A stretch of 9,586 nt of DNA from Ilumatobacter sp. (GTDB lineage: Bacteria; Actinomycetota; Acidimicrobiia; Acidimicrobiales; Ilumatobacteraceae), in assembly GCA_029263275.1 (NCBI GenBank), contig JAJCXU010000074.1:1-9586 (forward strand). The letters are read 5' to 3'. Each line of letters opens with the position of its first letter. Within the stretch, counting starts at the first letter, position 1. Under the pieces are notes generated by a model, which was not told the DNA's origin, made no database searches, and was given only the letters and a program-made list of their open reading frames with translations. Of the stretch, positions 1 to 7,093 are shown piece by piece. The position numbers and the translations under genes are program-made.

Positions 1-416
1 GAGGTGCCGAGGTTGAGGTTGATGCTGTTGATGTAGTCGGCGCACTCGACGTCGCCGACCTCGTCGGTGGGTTCCTCGTCAGCAGTCACCGCAAAGGCGT
101 CTGGCGCTCCGGCAGGAACCTCAAACGAGTCACTGGCCCCACCTCGGCCGAGATCGGCATCGACGGTCACCATGACCGTCTGCACTGTGTCCGAGCCGTT
201 GCGGACCTCGATGGTCGTCTGGTAACGCCGACTCCCGTCGGACACCTCGACAACGAAGCAATCGGCGACCTTCGCGCTCACGTCGTCGACCTCGTCGTTG
301 AACAACTCGCGGTTGCCGGATTCAGACTGAACGTCGGTGCCCCCTCCGTCATCGTCGGAACCACATCCCAAGAATGCGACCGATCCCACGAGCACGACGA
401 TGATCATCCGCTTCAT
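1..416 (-). CDS. Putative lipoprotein, N-terminal 138 residues (C-terminus runs off the window)
   Basis: The gene starts at ATG 416 and remains open to the window edge. The protein begins MKRMIIVVLVGSVAFLGC: two positive residues, a short hydrophobic core and a lipobox-like FLGC with the lipidated Cys at residue 18, so it should be exported and anchored on the outer face of the membrane. The -3 residue is Phe rather than the usual Leu, a mild deviation. After Cys18 comes an acidic, Gly-rich linker (residues 19-28), then alternating polar/hydrophobic strands (about 66-100) that look like an Ig-like beta domain. Cys53 and Cys125 could form a disulfide. A GGAGAG Shine-Dalgarno-like stretch lies 4 bases before the ATG, so unlike several neighbours this gene appears to have a leader. 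I do not recognise a family and assign no function. It lies 161 bp downstream of betC on the same strand, probably a separate unit. Confidence 0.75.
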   Translation of the reverse strand, partial: MKRMIIVVLVGSVAFLGCGSDDDGGGTDVQSESGNRELFNDEVDDVSAKVADCFVVEVSDGSRRYQTTIEVRNGSDTVQTVMVTVDADLGRGGASDSFEVPAGAPDAFAVTADEEPTDEVGDVECADYINSINLNLGT

Positions 417-577
417 GTCACTCTCCATCCACTGTCGAGGTCCTTCTCGAACGGTCGTCGATGATCGATCCGACGAACAGGGCCGGACGTCCCACGGAAC
501 GGCACCGGTCCTTGCCAACGGACCTTCAACGCGCGAGGGGCCAACCGCAGGAATTGCCACGCGAGCCCGAAGGCCAG
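417..577. other. Intergenic gap betC / lipoprotein
   Basis: This 161-bp stretch separates the betC stop from the lipoprotein start. It holds the lipoprotein's ribosome binding site (GGAGAG, 421-426 on the minus strand) and a weak 5-bp stem GGTCC/GGACC (507-511 with 520-524) with no T-run, which is at best a poor terminator. I see no convincing gene and no clear -10 box. Short open frames on either strand here lack a recognisable protein or start signal. Confidence 0.5.
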
Positions 578-2092
578 TTACGCGCGGCGGCCAGATTCGA
601 CGTCGTTGAGGTCGAGGTGGCTGCGCATGTATTGGTTCTTCGCGTCGCTCTGAGGCACGTAGTCCCACGCTTCGAACCGGCCTTGTCGGAGTGCTCGGTC
701 GACCGTGGCTCGCGCCTCTTGACTTGACCGGACGGCAGCGTCGATCGCCTCAGCGTCCCATCGGCCAGCCGCCTCCGCCTCGAACGCTGCGGCGACTTCG
801 GCCTGCTCGGGAACACCAGCGAGGTTCGTGAGTTCAGACGGATCAGCAGTCACGTTGAACAACTGCGGCGGATCGGCCGACGACCAGACGTACTTCCAAT
901 CGCCGCGGCGGATCATGAAGATCGGGGCCACGGCACCTTCACCCAGGTACTCCCCCACCACCGTCTTATCGACGCCCCCGTCGAGGATGCTGCGACCGTC
1001 CATCGTCGCTGGAACCTCGATGCCGGCGAGATCGAGCAGCGTGGGCGCGACGTCGAGCAAACCGACATGCTCGTCGTTGCGCACTCCACCGGCGACGCCT
1101 GGCTGACGCACGATCATGGGGATACGGGCGCTGTGTTCGAAGAAGCTCATCTTGTACCAGAGGCCACGCTCACCGAGCATGTCGCCGTGGTCGCCGGTGA
1201 AGATCACGACGGTGTCGTCCGCCATGTCGTGCCGATCGAGCGTGTCGAGCATCTCGCCGATGTGGTGATCGACGTAGCTGATGTTGGCCAGGTACGCGTG
1301 ACGGGCGTTGCGGATCTGCTCGTCGGTGATCTCCGTCGTGTCGGCGGCGACGACACGGCGCAGGCGTCGCGAGTGAGGATCGTTGTCGGCGTCGGCGATT
1401 GGTTCGACCGATGGCATCGGAATCGAGTCGTGGTCGTACATGTCCCAGAACTGCTGGCGTGCCACGTACGGGTCGTGCGGGTGCGTGAACGATGCCGTCA
1501 TCATCCACGGGCGCTCGTCAGTGGTCCGGGCCAAGTCACGCAGCTTGCGGATGCTGTGATGGGCCACGTCGTCGTCGTAGTCGAGCTGGTTCGACGCGTC
1601 GGCAATGCCGGCGTCGACAACGGAATCCATGTTGTGGAACCACCAGTCGAAGCGACCACCGGGGTCGCCCCAGTTGGGTGTCCATCCGAAGTCGGCCGGA
1701 TAGATGTCGGTCGTGAGCCGCTCTTCGTAGCCGTGCAACTGGTCGGCGCCGACGAAGTGCATCTTGCCGACCAACGAGGTTTGGTAACCGGCCGAACGGA
1801 GGTGGTGGGCGAACGTCGGCACGCTCGACGTGAACTCCGATGCGTTGTCGTACGCACCGATCTTGCTGTTGAGCTGCCCGCTCATCATGGCGAACCGCGC
1901 CGGGGCGCACAGCGGACTGTTGCTGTACGCACTCGTGAAGGCCGTGCCCTCGGCGATCAGCCGATCGATGTTCGGGGTGATCGCTGGTCCGCCGTGCAGC
2001 GAGAGGAACGGCGCCGACAGCTGATCGGCCATGATCAGCAAGATGTTCGGCCGCATCACACTTGGGGTCTGACCCCAACTGTGATTGGTCAC
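578..2092 (-). CDS. betC: Choline-sulfatase (EC 3.1.6.6)
   Basis: BetC hydrolyses choline-O-sulfate to choline and sulfate in the cytoplasm. From GTG 2092 it encodes 504 residues, near the usual ~500. The N-terminus has the sulfatase metal site (MADQ, Asp23) and the motif CAPAR followed by MMSG, with Cys62 the residue converted to formylglycine. A choline-sulfatase-like block follows: [16 protein letters not shown] (Lys110, His112), [20 protein letters not shown] and a Trp-rich WWFHN segment. THPHDPY and the metal pair GDHGD (Asp301-His302) complete the alkaline-phosphatase fold. The C-terminal tail with WDY, YMR and HLDLND is the BetC-specific C-terminal region that separates it from general arylsulfatases. 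GTG 2092 is chosen because it overlaps the betA stop (GTGA) and has GGAAGG 9 bases upstream; the alternative ATG 2056 would give 492 residues but has no Shine-Dalgarno, being preceded directly by a palindrome. Co-transcription with betA supports the call. Confidence 0.93.
   Translation of the reverse strand: MTNHSWGQTPSVMRPNILLIMADQLSAPFLSLHGGPAITPNIDRLIAEGTAFTSAYSNSPLCAPARFAMMSGQLNSKIGAYDNASEFTSSVPTFAHHLRSAGYQTSLVGKMHFVGADQLHGYEERLTTDIYPADFGWTPNWGDPGGRFDWWFHNMDSVVDAGIADASNQLDYDDDVAHHSIRKLRDLARTTDERPWMMTASFTHPHDPYVARQQFWDMYDHDSIPMPSVEPIADADNDPHSRRLRRVVAADTTEITDEQIRNARHAYLANISYVDHHIGEMLDTLDRHDMADDTVVIFTGDHGDMLGERGLWYKMSFFEHSARIPMIVRQPGVAGGVRNDEHVGLLDVAPTLLDLAGIEVPATMDGRSILDGGVDKTVVGEYLGEGAVAPIFMIRRGDWKYVWSSADPPQLFNVTADPSELTNLAGVPEQAEVAAAFEAEAAGRWDAEAIDAAVRSSQEARATVDRALRQGRFEAWDYVPQSDAKNQYMRSHLDLNDVESGRRA
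2056..2084. repeat. 29-bp palindrome inside the betC 5' end
   Basis: The sequence reads TCACA-C-TTGGGGTC-T-GACCCCAA-C-TGTGA on the plus strand, centred on base 2070; 13 of 14 pairs are complementary, with one mismatch (2061/2079). In betC mRNA it would fold into a hairpin with a GGGG/CCCC core and a five-base loop. It lies between the two candidate betC starts (GTG 2092 and ATG 2056), its last base being the A of that ATG, and adds in-frame codons reading HSWGQTPSV. The core TTGGGGTC-GACCCCAA resembles REP-like palindromes I associate with dispersed elements in bacterial genomes. Only one copy is seen here, so dispersal cannot be tested within this window. It is not a typical terminator: no T-run and it lies inside an operon. 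Confidence 0.8.
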
Positions 2093-3810
2093 CGTCGGCC
2101 GCCTTCCGCGCTGCTGCGGTAGACCTCGGTGTGGTCGGGCGGCAGCGGATCGTTGCCGAGGATCAGGTCCGCGGCCTTTTCCGCGATCATCATCGTTGGC
2201 GCATACGTGTTGCCGTTGCTGACGTTGGGCATGCAGCCGGCATCGACGACCCGGAGACCTTCGGTGCCCCACACCTTCATCGAGTTCGGATCGAGCACCG
2301 CCATCGGGTCGCTCTGAGCTCCAATCTTGGTCGTGCACGACGGATGCAGCGCTGTCTCGGAGTCTTTGGCCACCCAGGCCATGATCTCTTCGTCGGTCTC
2401 GACGGCAGGACCCGGAGAGATCTCGCCCGCGTTGAGCGGCTCGAACGCTGGCTGCGTGAGGATCTTTCGCGCCGTCCGCACTGCCTCGATCCACTCGCGA
2501 CGATCCTGCTCGGTGCTGAGGTAGTTGAACCGCACTGCGGGGTGCTTCGTTGCGTCGCGTGAAGTGATCTTCACCGTGCCACGAGCGTCGGAATACATCG
2601 GGCCCACATGTACCTGATAGCCGTGCTCGATCTTCGCATCGCTGCCATCGGGACGGCTCGGCGGTGAGCCGTCGTAGCGGATCGCAATCGGGAGGAAGTG
2701 GAACATCAAGTTCGGGTATGACTCGTTCGGGTTGCTCTTGACGAACGCGCCGGCTTCGAAGTGGTTCGATGCGCCTGGGCCGCGACGGAACAGCCACTGC
2801 AATCCAATCCACGGCTTCTTCCAATGCGCCAGGTGGGGTTGGATCGACACGGGCTGCTTCGACTCGTACTGGATGTAGACCTCGAGGTGATCCTGCAGGT
2901 TCTCGCCCACGCCTGGGACGTGTGCAACGACCGGAATGTCCAGCGACTCGAGATGTTCCCGATCACCGACACCCGAGAGTTGGAGCAATTGCGGGCTATT
3001 AAACGCTCCACCACACAGGACGATCTCGCGCCCCTCAATCGTCTGCTTGCCTCGCCCGAACATCCCTCCGACACCGAGCTTGCGCACCTCGACGCCGGTC
3101 GCACGGTTCGGCTCGTCGGCGTCGTCGAACACCACCTTGTCGACCTGGGCTCGGGTCATCACCGTGAGGTTCGGACGGTCGAGCACCGGGTGGAGGTAGG
3201 CGCGTGCTGCGCTGATTCTGCGACCTCGCGACACGTTCTTGTCGAACGGGGCGAACCCCTCCTGGCGGTAACCGTTGACGTCGTCGGTGCGGTTGAAGCC
3301 GGCCTCGACACCAGCCTGCAGCCAGGCATCGAAGAGCTCATTCTTCGCCGGCCCGCGCTCGAGGATGAGTGGGCCGTCGTCGTTGCGCAGTCCCGGGTGG
3401 TCAGCCTCTTCACCAGCGAGACAGTTCTCCATCCGCTTGAAATACGGCAGGCAATGCGCCCAGTCCCAGTTCTCGAGGCCCGGCATGGCGCCCCACTTGT
3501 CGTAGTCCATCGGGTTGCCCCGCTGGAAGATCATCCCGTTGATGCTGCTCGACCCACCAAGCACCTTGCCACGGGCGTGGTACACCCGGCGGCCATCCAT
3601 GAACGGCTCAGGTTCGGACTCGTACTTCCAATCGTAGAAGCGACTCCCGATCGGGAAGGCGAGCGCTGCGGGCATGTGGATGAAGACATCCCACTTCCAA
3701 TCACGTCGGCCGGCCTCGATGACGAGGACCTCGTTCGACGGGTCGACACTCAGGCGATTGGCGAGGGCACAGCCGGCTGATCCGCCGCCAACGATGATGT
3801 AGTCGTACAC
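2089..3810 (-). CDS. betA: Choline dehydrogenase, GMC oxidoreductase family (EC 1.1.99.1)
   Basis: FAD enzyme oxidising choline to betaine aldehyde (and often on to glycine betaine), normally membrane-associated and feeding electrons to the respiratory chain. The 573 residues compare with ~556 for E. coli BetA. Visible in order: the FAD-binding GGGSAG (residues 8-13) with IEAG at the end of the second strand; GMC signature 1, [14 protein letters not shown] (80-93); GMC signature 2, [16 protein letters not shown] (267-282); the [11 protein letters not shown] and GASNHFEAG blocks typical of BetA; the C-terminal HPSCTTKIG with catalytic His489, and the second active-site residue Asn534 in NGNTYAPT. 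Overall resemblance to BetA is strong ([26 protein letters not shown]). The start is GTG 3810, immediately before the FAD motif; no upstream in-frame ATG is sensible. Its stop overlaps the betC start. Another GMC alcohol dehydrogenase is possible, but the betC partner argues for choline. Confidence 0.9.
   Translation of the reverse strand: MYDYIIVGGGSAGCALANRLSVDPSNEVLVIEAGRRDWKWDVFIHMPAALAFPIGSRFYDWKYESEPEPFMDGRRVYHARGKVLGGSSSINGMIFQRGNPMDYDKWGAMPGLENWDWAHCLPYFKRMENCLAGEEADHPGLRNDDGPLILERGPAKNELFDAWLQAGVEAGFNRTDDVNGYRQEGFAPFDKNVSRGRRISAARAYLHPVLDRPNLTVMTRAQVDKVVFDDADEPNRATGVEVRKLGVGGMFGRGKQTIEGREIVLCGGAFNSPQLLQLSGVGDREHLESLDIPVVAHVPGVGENLQDHLEVYIQYESKQPVSIQPHLAHWKKPWIGLQWLFRRGPGASNHFEAGAFVKSNPNESYPNLMFHFLPIAIRYDGSPPSRPDGSDAKIEHGYQVHVGPMYSDARGTVKITSRDATKHPAVRFNYLSTEQDRREWIEAVRTARKILTQPAFEPLNAGEISPGPAVETDEEIMAWVAKDSETALHPSCTTKIGAQSDPMAVLDPNSMKVWGTEGLRVVDAGCMPNVSNGNTYAPTMMIAEKAADLILGNDPLPPDHTEVYRSSAEGGRR
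2102..2107 (-). promoter_or_regulatory. Ribosome binding site deciding the betC start
   Basis: GGAAGG on the minus strand, inside the end of betA, lies 9 bases before GTG 2092. It is the only Shine-Dalgarno-like sequence near the two possible betC starts; the ATG at 2056 has only palindrome arm sequence in front of it. This favours the GTG start and translational coupling to betA. Confidence 0.55.
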
Positions 3811-3866
3811 GCGGCCAGTCTGCCAGTGAACGACAGGCCGTCGGCACGATTGGCTAGCGTGCCTCC
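3811..3866. promoter_or_regulatory. Divergent promoter region betA / RDD gene, with inverted repeat
   Basis: Only 56 bp separate the two divergent starts. On the plus strand TAGCGT (3855-3860) sits at -12 to -7 relative to ATG 3867, predicting a leaderless RDD mRNA. On the minus strand CAGACT (3822-3817) has the same position relative to GTG 3810; it keeps the key A and final T of the -10 box but lacks the first T, so it is weaker. A 6-bp inverted repeat, GGCACG (3843-3848) and CGTGCC (3858-3863), covers the plus-strand -10 box and has the size of a dimer operator. GCCAGT is directly repeated at 3814-3819 and 3822-3827, over the betA -10. No regulator gene is adjacent. Confidence 0.5.
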
Positions 3867-4397
3867 ATGGCTGTCGTGGAACTCAACACGCTGCCGCCAA
3901 GCGAGCATCTCGTGTCCCGCTACCGGCGAGCGTCGTCCATGCAGCGCTGCGGTGCGATCATGGTCGACATCTTGGTGTTCTGTGCTTTCGTGGCCACGCC
4001 GGCCTGGTTGATCTCCTGGGCGTTCGGTCCGGGCGGCATGACCGGCTGCGGTACGGCCGCGATGCGAAACGGCAACCTCGCCGACGACACGTGCCTCATC
4101 ACGCCCGAAGCGCTCCGCTTCACACGGATCGTGTTCTATTCACTCTGGGTCGTTTGGGTCCTGGTGTACAGCCGCTCGATTGCACGGGGCGCGTCGATGG
4201 GCAAGCGCGCCGTCGAGATCATGGTCATCGACGCAACCACCGGCGACACCATCAGCTACCGGCGGGCACTGGGGCGAACCGTGCTATCGATCCTCTCCTT
4301 CGCCTGCTTCGGCCTCGGCATCTTGGTGTCACTCACCAATCGAGATCGCCGGACGGCGCACGACCTGGTGATGGGTACACGAGTGATCAGCCCGTGA
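3867..4397 (+). CDS. RDD-family membrane protein
   Basis: This 176-residue protein belongs to the RDD family of small multi-span membrane proteins of mostly unknown function, some of which are linked to transport or osmotic/salt tolerance. Three hydrophobic segments are visible, at about residues 29-50, 87-104 and 138-157. The family's Arg-Asp signature lies in the first segment ([14 protein letters not shown]: Arg27, Asp34). The C-terminal half carries the typical [15 protein letters not shown] and RRALGRT stretches, and the end [17 protein letters not shown] contains the conserved Asp and His. A loop between spans 1 and 2 has two Cys (61, 76) that could pair outside the membrane. ATG 3867 is supported by a leaderless promoter directly before it. 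It converges with trpA, overlapping its last 11 bases. The specific role cannot be inferred. Confidence 0.85.
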   Translation: MAVVELNTLPPSEHLVSRYRRASSMQRCGAIMVDILVFCAFVATPAWLISWAFGPGGMTGCGTAAMRNGNLADDTCLITPEALRFTRIVFYSLWVVWVLVYSRSIARGASMGKRAVEIMVIDATTGDTISYRRALGRTVLSILSFACFGLGILVSLTNRDRRTAHDLVMGTRVISP

Positions 4398-5172
4398 CCG
4401 TGTCGCGGTCGATGGCGGCACGCACTTCGGCGACGTAGTCACCGACGCTGTCGGGGCCGGTCTCCATCAGGCGCCTGACCATCGAGGCGCCCTGGATGAC
4501 GCCGTCGGCAACGCGCGTGGCTTCGTACGCCTGCTCGGCGTTCGACACGCCGACACCGACCAGCACCGGCATGTCGGTGATCGCCTTCAGCCGAGCCGCC
4601 AAGTCGGTCGCGGTGTGCGCGAGCGACGTGCGTTCACCGGTGACACCGAGCAGCCCCACCGAATAGATGAAGCCCTGGGCGCGTTCGGCGACCCGCGGCA
4701 ACCGCTCGTCTGGCGCCGTGGGCGCAGCCAGCATGATCGCCTCGATGCCGTGCGCCGCAGCTGCCTCACACCATGGGTCGGATTCCTCGAGTGGAAGATC
4801 GGGCAGGATGGCGGCTGCAATACCCGCACGCTGCAGGTTCGCGGCGAACCGCTCGGGACCCGGATGGTGGACGAGGTTGTAGTAGGTCATCACCGCGAGC
4901 GGGATCTCGACGTCGAGACCCGGCACCTCATCGAGCACCGATTGTGGTGTCACTCCGGCTTCGAGGGCGGCCTGGGATGCCTGCTGAATGACCGGGCCAT
5001 CCATGACCGGGTCGGAGAACGGAATGCCGATCTCGACGGCGTCGGCACCGTTGGCTGCACAGGCACGAACCGCTTCCTGCCAGCCCGGGTAGCCGCCGGT
5101 GATGTACGGCACCAGCAACTTGCGTCCGGCGGCGCGCTTGGCTCGGAACTCGGTTTCGAGGCGGCCGGGCAT
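4387..5172 (-). CDS. trpA: Tryptophan synthase alpha chain (EC 4.2.1.20)
   Basis: The alpha subunit splits indole-3-glycerol phosphate into indole and glyceraldehyde-3-phosphate; indole is channelled to TrpB in the cytoplasmic alpha2-beta2 complex. At 261 residues it has the usual length (~265). The catalytic acids are visible: Glu47 (VEIGIPFSD) and Asp58 (DPVMDGP), matching Glu49 and Asp60 of the Salmonella enzyme. Other family landmarks are YITGGYP near the N-terminus, YYNLVHHPG, GIAAAILPDLPLEES, the GLLGVTGERTS loop and the phosphate-binding VGVGVSNAEQ. ATG 5172 shares one base with the trpB stop (TGATG), the classic arrangement for coupled translation and balanced subunits. The 3' end overlaps the convergent RDD gene by 11 bases, leaving no room for an ordinary terminator. 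Confidence 0.97.
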   Translation of the reverse strand: MPGRLETEFRAKRAAGRKLLVPYITGGYPGWQEAVRACAANGADAVEIGIPFSDPVMDGPVIQQASQAALEAGVTPQSVLDEVPGLDVEIPLAVMTYYNLVHHPGPERFAANLQRAGIAAAILPDLPLEESDPWCEAAAAHGIEAIMLAAPTAPDERLPRVAERAQGFIYSVGLLGVTGERTSLAHTATDLAARLKAITDMPVLVGVGVSNAEQAYEATRVADGVIQGASMVRRLMETGPDSVGDYVAEVRAAIDRDTVTG

Positions 5173-6365
5173 CAGACGTTCCCATCCGCATCGGCGAGGA
5201 TGTCCATCATTTGTGCCACGTCCTTGTCGCCACGACCCGACAGGTTCATCAACACCGTTTGACCCTGCATGTTCGGGGCCTCACGCATGAGCCACGCAAT
5301 AGCGTGTGCACTTTCGAGCGCCGGGATGATGCCTTCGGTTTCGGACAGCAAACGGAACGCCGCAATGACCTCGTCGTCGGTGACGTTCGGATAGTCCGCT
5401 CGGCCGATGTCGGCAAGATAGGAGTGTTCGGGGCCGACGCCCGGGTAGTCGAGCCCCGCCGAGATCGACAGCGCCTCCTGCACCTGGCCGTATTCGTCCT
5501 GCATCAGGTTGCTCAACATCCCGTGCACCACGCCCGGCACGCCCTTCCCGATGGCTGCACCACCGGCCGGCTCGACGCCGACCAGTCGAACGGTCGGCTC
5601 ATCGACGAACCCGCTGAAGATTCCCATGGCGTTGGATCCGCCACCGACGCATGCGACCACGACATCGGGCATCGCTCCGGTCAAGTCGCTGATCTGCGTG
5701 TGGGCCTCGTCACCGATGATCGACTGGAACTGACGCACCATGTACGGGTACGGGTGCGGGCCGACGACCGAGCCCAGGCAAAAATACGTGTCGCCGACAT
5801 TGGCGACCCAGTGTCGCATTGCCTCGTTGACGGCATCTTTGAGCGTCCGGCTGCCGCTTTCCACGGACTCGACTTCGGAGCCGAGCAACTTCATGCGGAA
5901 CACGTTGAGTGCCTGACGCTCCACGTCGACAGCACCCATGTAGACCTTGCATTCGAGCCCCATCAGCGCCGCAGCGGTGGCGCTGGCGACGCCGTGCTGG
6001 CCGGCGCCGGTGTCCGCGACGATGCGCTTCTTACCCATCCGCTTGGCGAGCAGCGCCTGGCCGATGACGTTGTTGATCTTGTGCGAACCGGTGTGGTTGA
6101 GGTCCTCCCGCTTGAGGATCAGCCGAACACCGAGTCGGGCCCCGAGGTTCTTGCACTCGCTCAGGATCGACGGCCGCCCGGAATACAGGCGATGTACCTC
6201 GTCGAGTTCGGCTCGGAAGGATGGGTCTGCCCAGGCCTCGGTGAATGCCGCTTCGAGTTCCTGACACGCTGGCACCAGCGTTTCCGGAACGAAACGACCG
6301 CCGAAATCGCCGAAGCGGCCCGTGGCGTCGGGCGGTGCCGACAGTGTCTCCGGATTGGTGCTCAT
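5172..6365 (-). CDS. trpB: Tryptophan synthase beta chain (EC 4.2.1.20), Asp at the catalytic Glu position
   Basis: The beta subunit condenses indole with L-serine using pyridoxal phosphate. From ATG 6365 it has 397 residues, a TrpB1-type length. Key parts: [12 protein letters not shown] near the N-terminus, HTGSHKINN with the Schiff-base Lys96, the phosphate-binding GGGSNA (241-246), [15 protein letters not shown], and LSGRGDKD near the C-terminus. The unusual point is the TGAGQHG block: it reads [10 protein letters not shown], with Asp118 (codon GAC at 6014-6012). Position 118 is 22 residues after the Schiff-base Lys, exactly like Lys87 to Glu109 in the Salmonella enzyme, so the catalytic Glu is replaced by Asp. 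All other motifs are intact, so I still call it functional. GTG 6371 is an alternative start adding two residues. The gene begins 16 bases after the trpF stop without a strong Shine-Dalgarno. Confidence 0.96.
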   Translation of the reverse strand: MSTNPETLSAPPDATGRFGDFGGRFVPETLVPACQELEAAFTEAWADPSFRAELDEVHRLYSGRPSILSECKNLGARLGVRLILKREDLNHTGSHKINNVIGQALLAKRMGKKRIVADTGAGQHGVASATAAALMGLECKVYMGAVDVERQALNVFRMKLLGSEVESVESGSRTLKDAVNEAMRHWVANVGDTYFCLGSVVGPHPYPYMVRQFQSIIGDEAHTQISDLTGAMPDVVVACVGGGSNAMGIFSGFVDEPTVRLVGVEPAGGAAIGKGVPGVVHGMLSNLMQDEYGQVQEALSISAGLDYPGVGPEHSYLADIGRADYPNVTDDEVIAAFRLLSETEGIIPALESAHAIAWLMREAPNMQGQTVLMNLSGRGDKDVAQMMDILADADGNV

Positions 6366-6381
6366 CGGCACCGAAGGGTAA

Positions 6382-7035
6382 CTACTCGACGTCCCAGTCG
6401 TACGGGAGGTTGTCGTCGCCCCGGTACTGCTGATGAGCGTGAGCCTTGGCGTTCTCGATGAACCGCTTCACCTTGATCGCATCCTTCTTGCCGGGTTCGC
6501 GCTCGACGCCGCTCGCGACGTCGACACCCCACGGCTGTACTTCCTGAACCGCCGCATCGACGTTCTCCGGGGTGAGACCGCCCGCGAGGATGAGCTTCAT
6601 CGAATCTGGTGCATCGCCGGCGATCGACCAATCGAACACCTTCCCGCCGCCCGGGCTCGGCGCATCGACCAGGACCATGTCGGTGCCGTACATGTCCGCC
6701 TTCGGCAGATTCTCATCGTCGGAGCCGAAGGCCTTGATGACCCACCGGAAGTGACCAGCGAGCTCTCGCGCCTGTTCGGGCGTTTCCCGGCCGTGCAACT
6801 GCACCGCCTTCACGCCGGCCTTGTGCGCCAACTCGATCACCCGCGACGGGTGTTCGTTGCGGAACACACCAACCGTCAAGATCTCCGGCGGGAGGCGGCG
6901 CGTGATGTCGTAGACCTTCTGCGGCGCAACCTGGCGAGTTGAGGGCGCAAAGATGAACCCGACAGCGTCTGCGCCCATGGCGACAGAGAGCAATGCGTCG
7001 TCTTCGTTGGTGATGCCGCAGATCTTCACGAACAT
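6382..7035 (-). CDS. trpF: Phosphoribosylanthranilate isomerase (EC 5.3.1.24)
   Basis: TrpF converts N-(5-phosphoribosyl)anthranilate to the carboxyphenylamino-deoxyribulose phosphate used by TrpC in tryptophan synthesis. The 217-residue TIM barrel begins MFVKICGIT, with catalytic general base Cys6; the general acid is Asp124 in [16 protein letters not shown], corresponding to Cys7 and Asp126 of the Thermotoga enzyme. VQLHG (79-83), [10 protein letters not shown] (151-160) and the phosphate-binding GVDVASGVE (170-178) complete the pattern. A short tail after residue 200 (HQQYRGDD...) is extra. ATG 7035 is chosen because the family starts directly before FVKICGI; a TTG at 7047 would add four residues. 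It heads a trpF-trpB-trpA unit; trpE, trpG, trpD and trpC must lie elsewhere. Confidence 0.96.
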   Translation of the reverse strand: MFVKICGITNEDDALLSVAMGADAVGFIFAPSTRQVAPQKVYDITRRLPPEILTVGVFRNEHPSRVIELAHKAGVKAVQLHGRETPEQARELAGHFRWVIKAFGSDDENLPKADMYGTDMVLVDAPSPGGGKVFDWSIAGDAPDSMKLILAGGLTPENVDAAVQEVQPWGVDVASGVEREPGKKDAIKVKRFIENAKAHAHQQYRGDDNLPYDWDVE

Positions 7036-7045
7036 GAGGTCACTC

Positions 7046-7051
7046 AACGTA
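7046..7051 (-). promoter_or_regulatory. Candidate -10 box of the trpF-trpB-trpA unit
   Basis: TACGTT on the minus strand fits the actinobacterial TANNNT -10 pattern and would place the transcription start about 4-5 bases before ATG 7035, giving an almost leaderless mRNA with no room for a Trp leader peptide or attenuator. No good -35 hexamer is seen at the usual spacing, so this is a tentative call. Confidence 0.4.
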
Positions 7052-7058
7052 CCGTTCA

Positions 7059-7087
7059 GTGACCCGCGGACGCGGGATCAGTACTCT
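7059..7087 (+). promoter_or_regulatory. Promoter of the PPK2 gene, with palindrome in the spacer
   Basis: TACTCT (7082-7087) lies at -12 to -7 of ATG 7094, predicting leaderless transcription. GTGACC (7059-7064) is a fair -35 (TGAC core of TTGACA) with a 17-base spacer. The spacer contains the palindrome CCCGCG-GA-CGCGGG (7063-7076), a candidate operator or DNA structure that could also affect the divergent trpF promoter a few bases away. GGAG at 7089-7092 is only one base from the ATG, too close to act as a Shine-Dalgarno. Confidence 0.55.
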
Positions 7088-7093
7088 TGGAGC

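Noticed and set aside
507..524. Possible terminator after betC (GGTCC/GGACC stem)
   Set aside because: Only 5 bp of stem, an 8-base loop and no T-run; too weak to call.
2093..2824. N-terminal extension of the betC frame by about 240 codons into betA
   Set aside because: The extension is an out-of-frame reading of betA, Arg-rich and featureless; BetC family proteins begin at the MADQ region.
1067..3780. Long plus-strand open frames (1067-2122 and 2761-3780) opposite betC and betA
   Set aside because: They mirror conserved genes on the minus strand and encode low-complexity Val/Arg/Asp strings with no family resemblance.
5211..6461. A 416-codon open frame on the plus strand opposite trpB
   Set aside because: It is antisense to trpB, with His/Arg/Asp-rich composition typical of a shadow frame and no recognisable domain or start signal.
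7036..7093. A Trp leader peptide/attenuator or T-box upstream of trpF
   Set aside because: The gap to the divergent PPK2 gene is only 58 bp, with no Trp-codon-rich short frame and no room for alternative hairpins; the predicted leader is about 5 bases.
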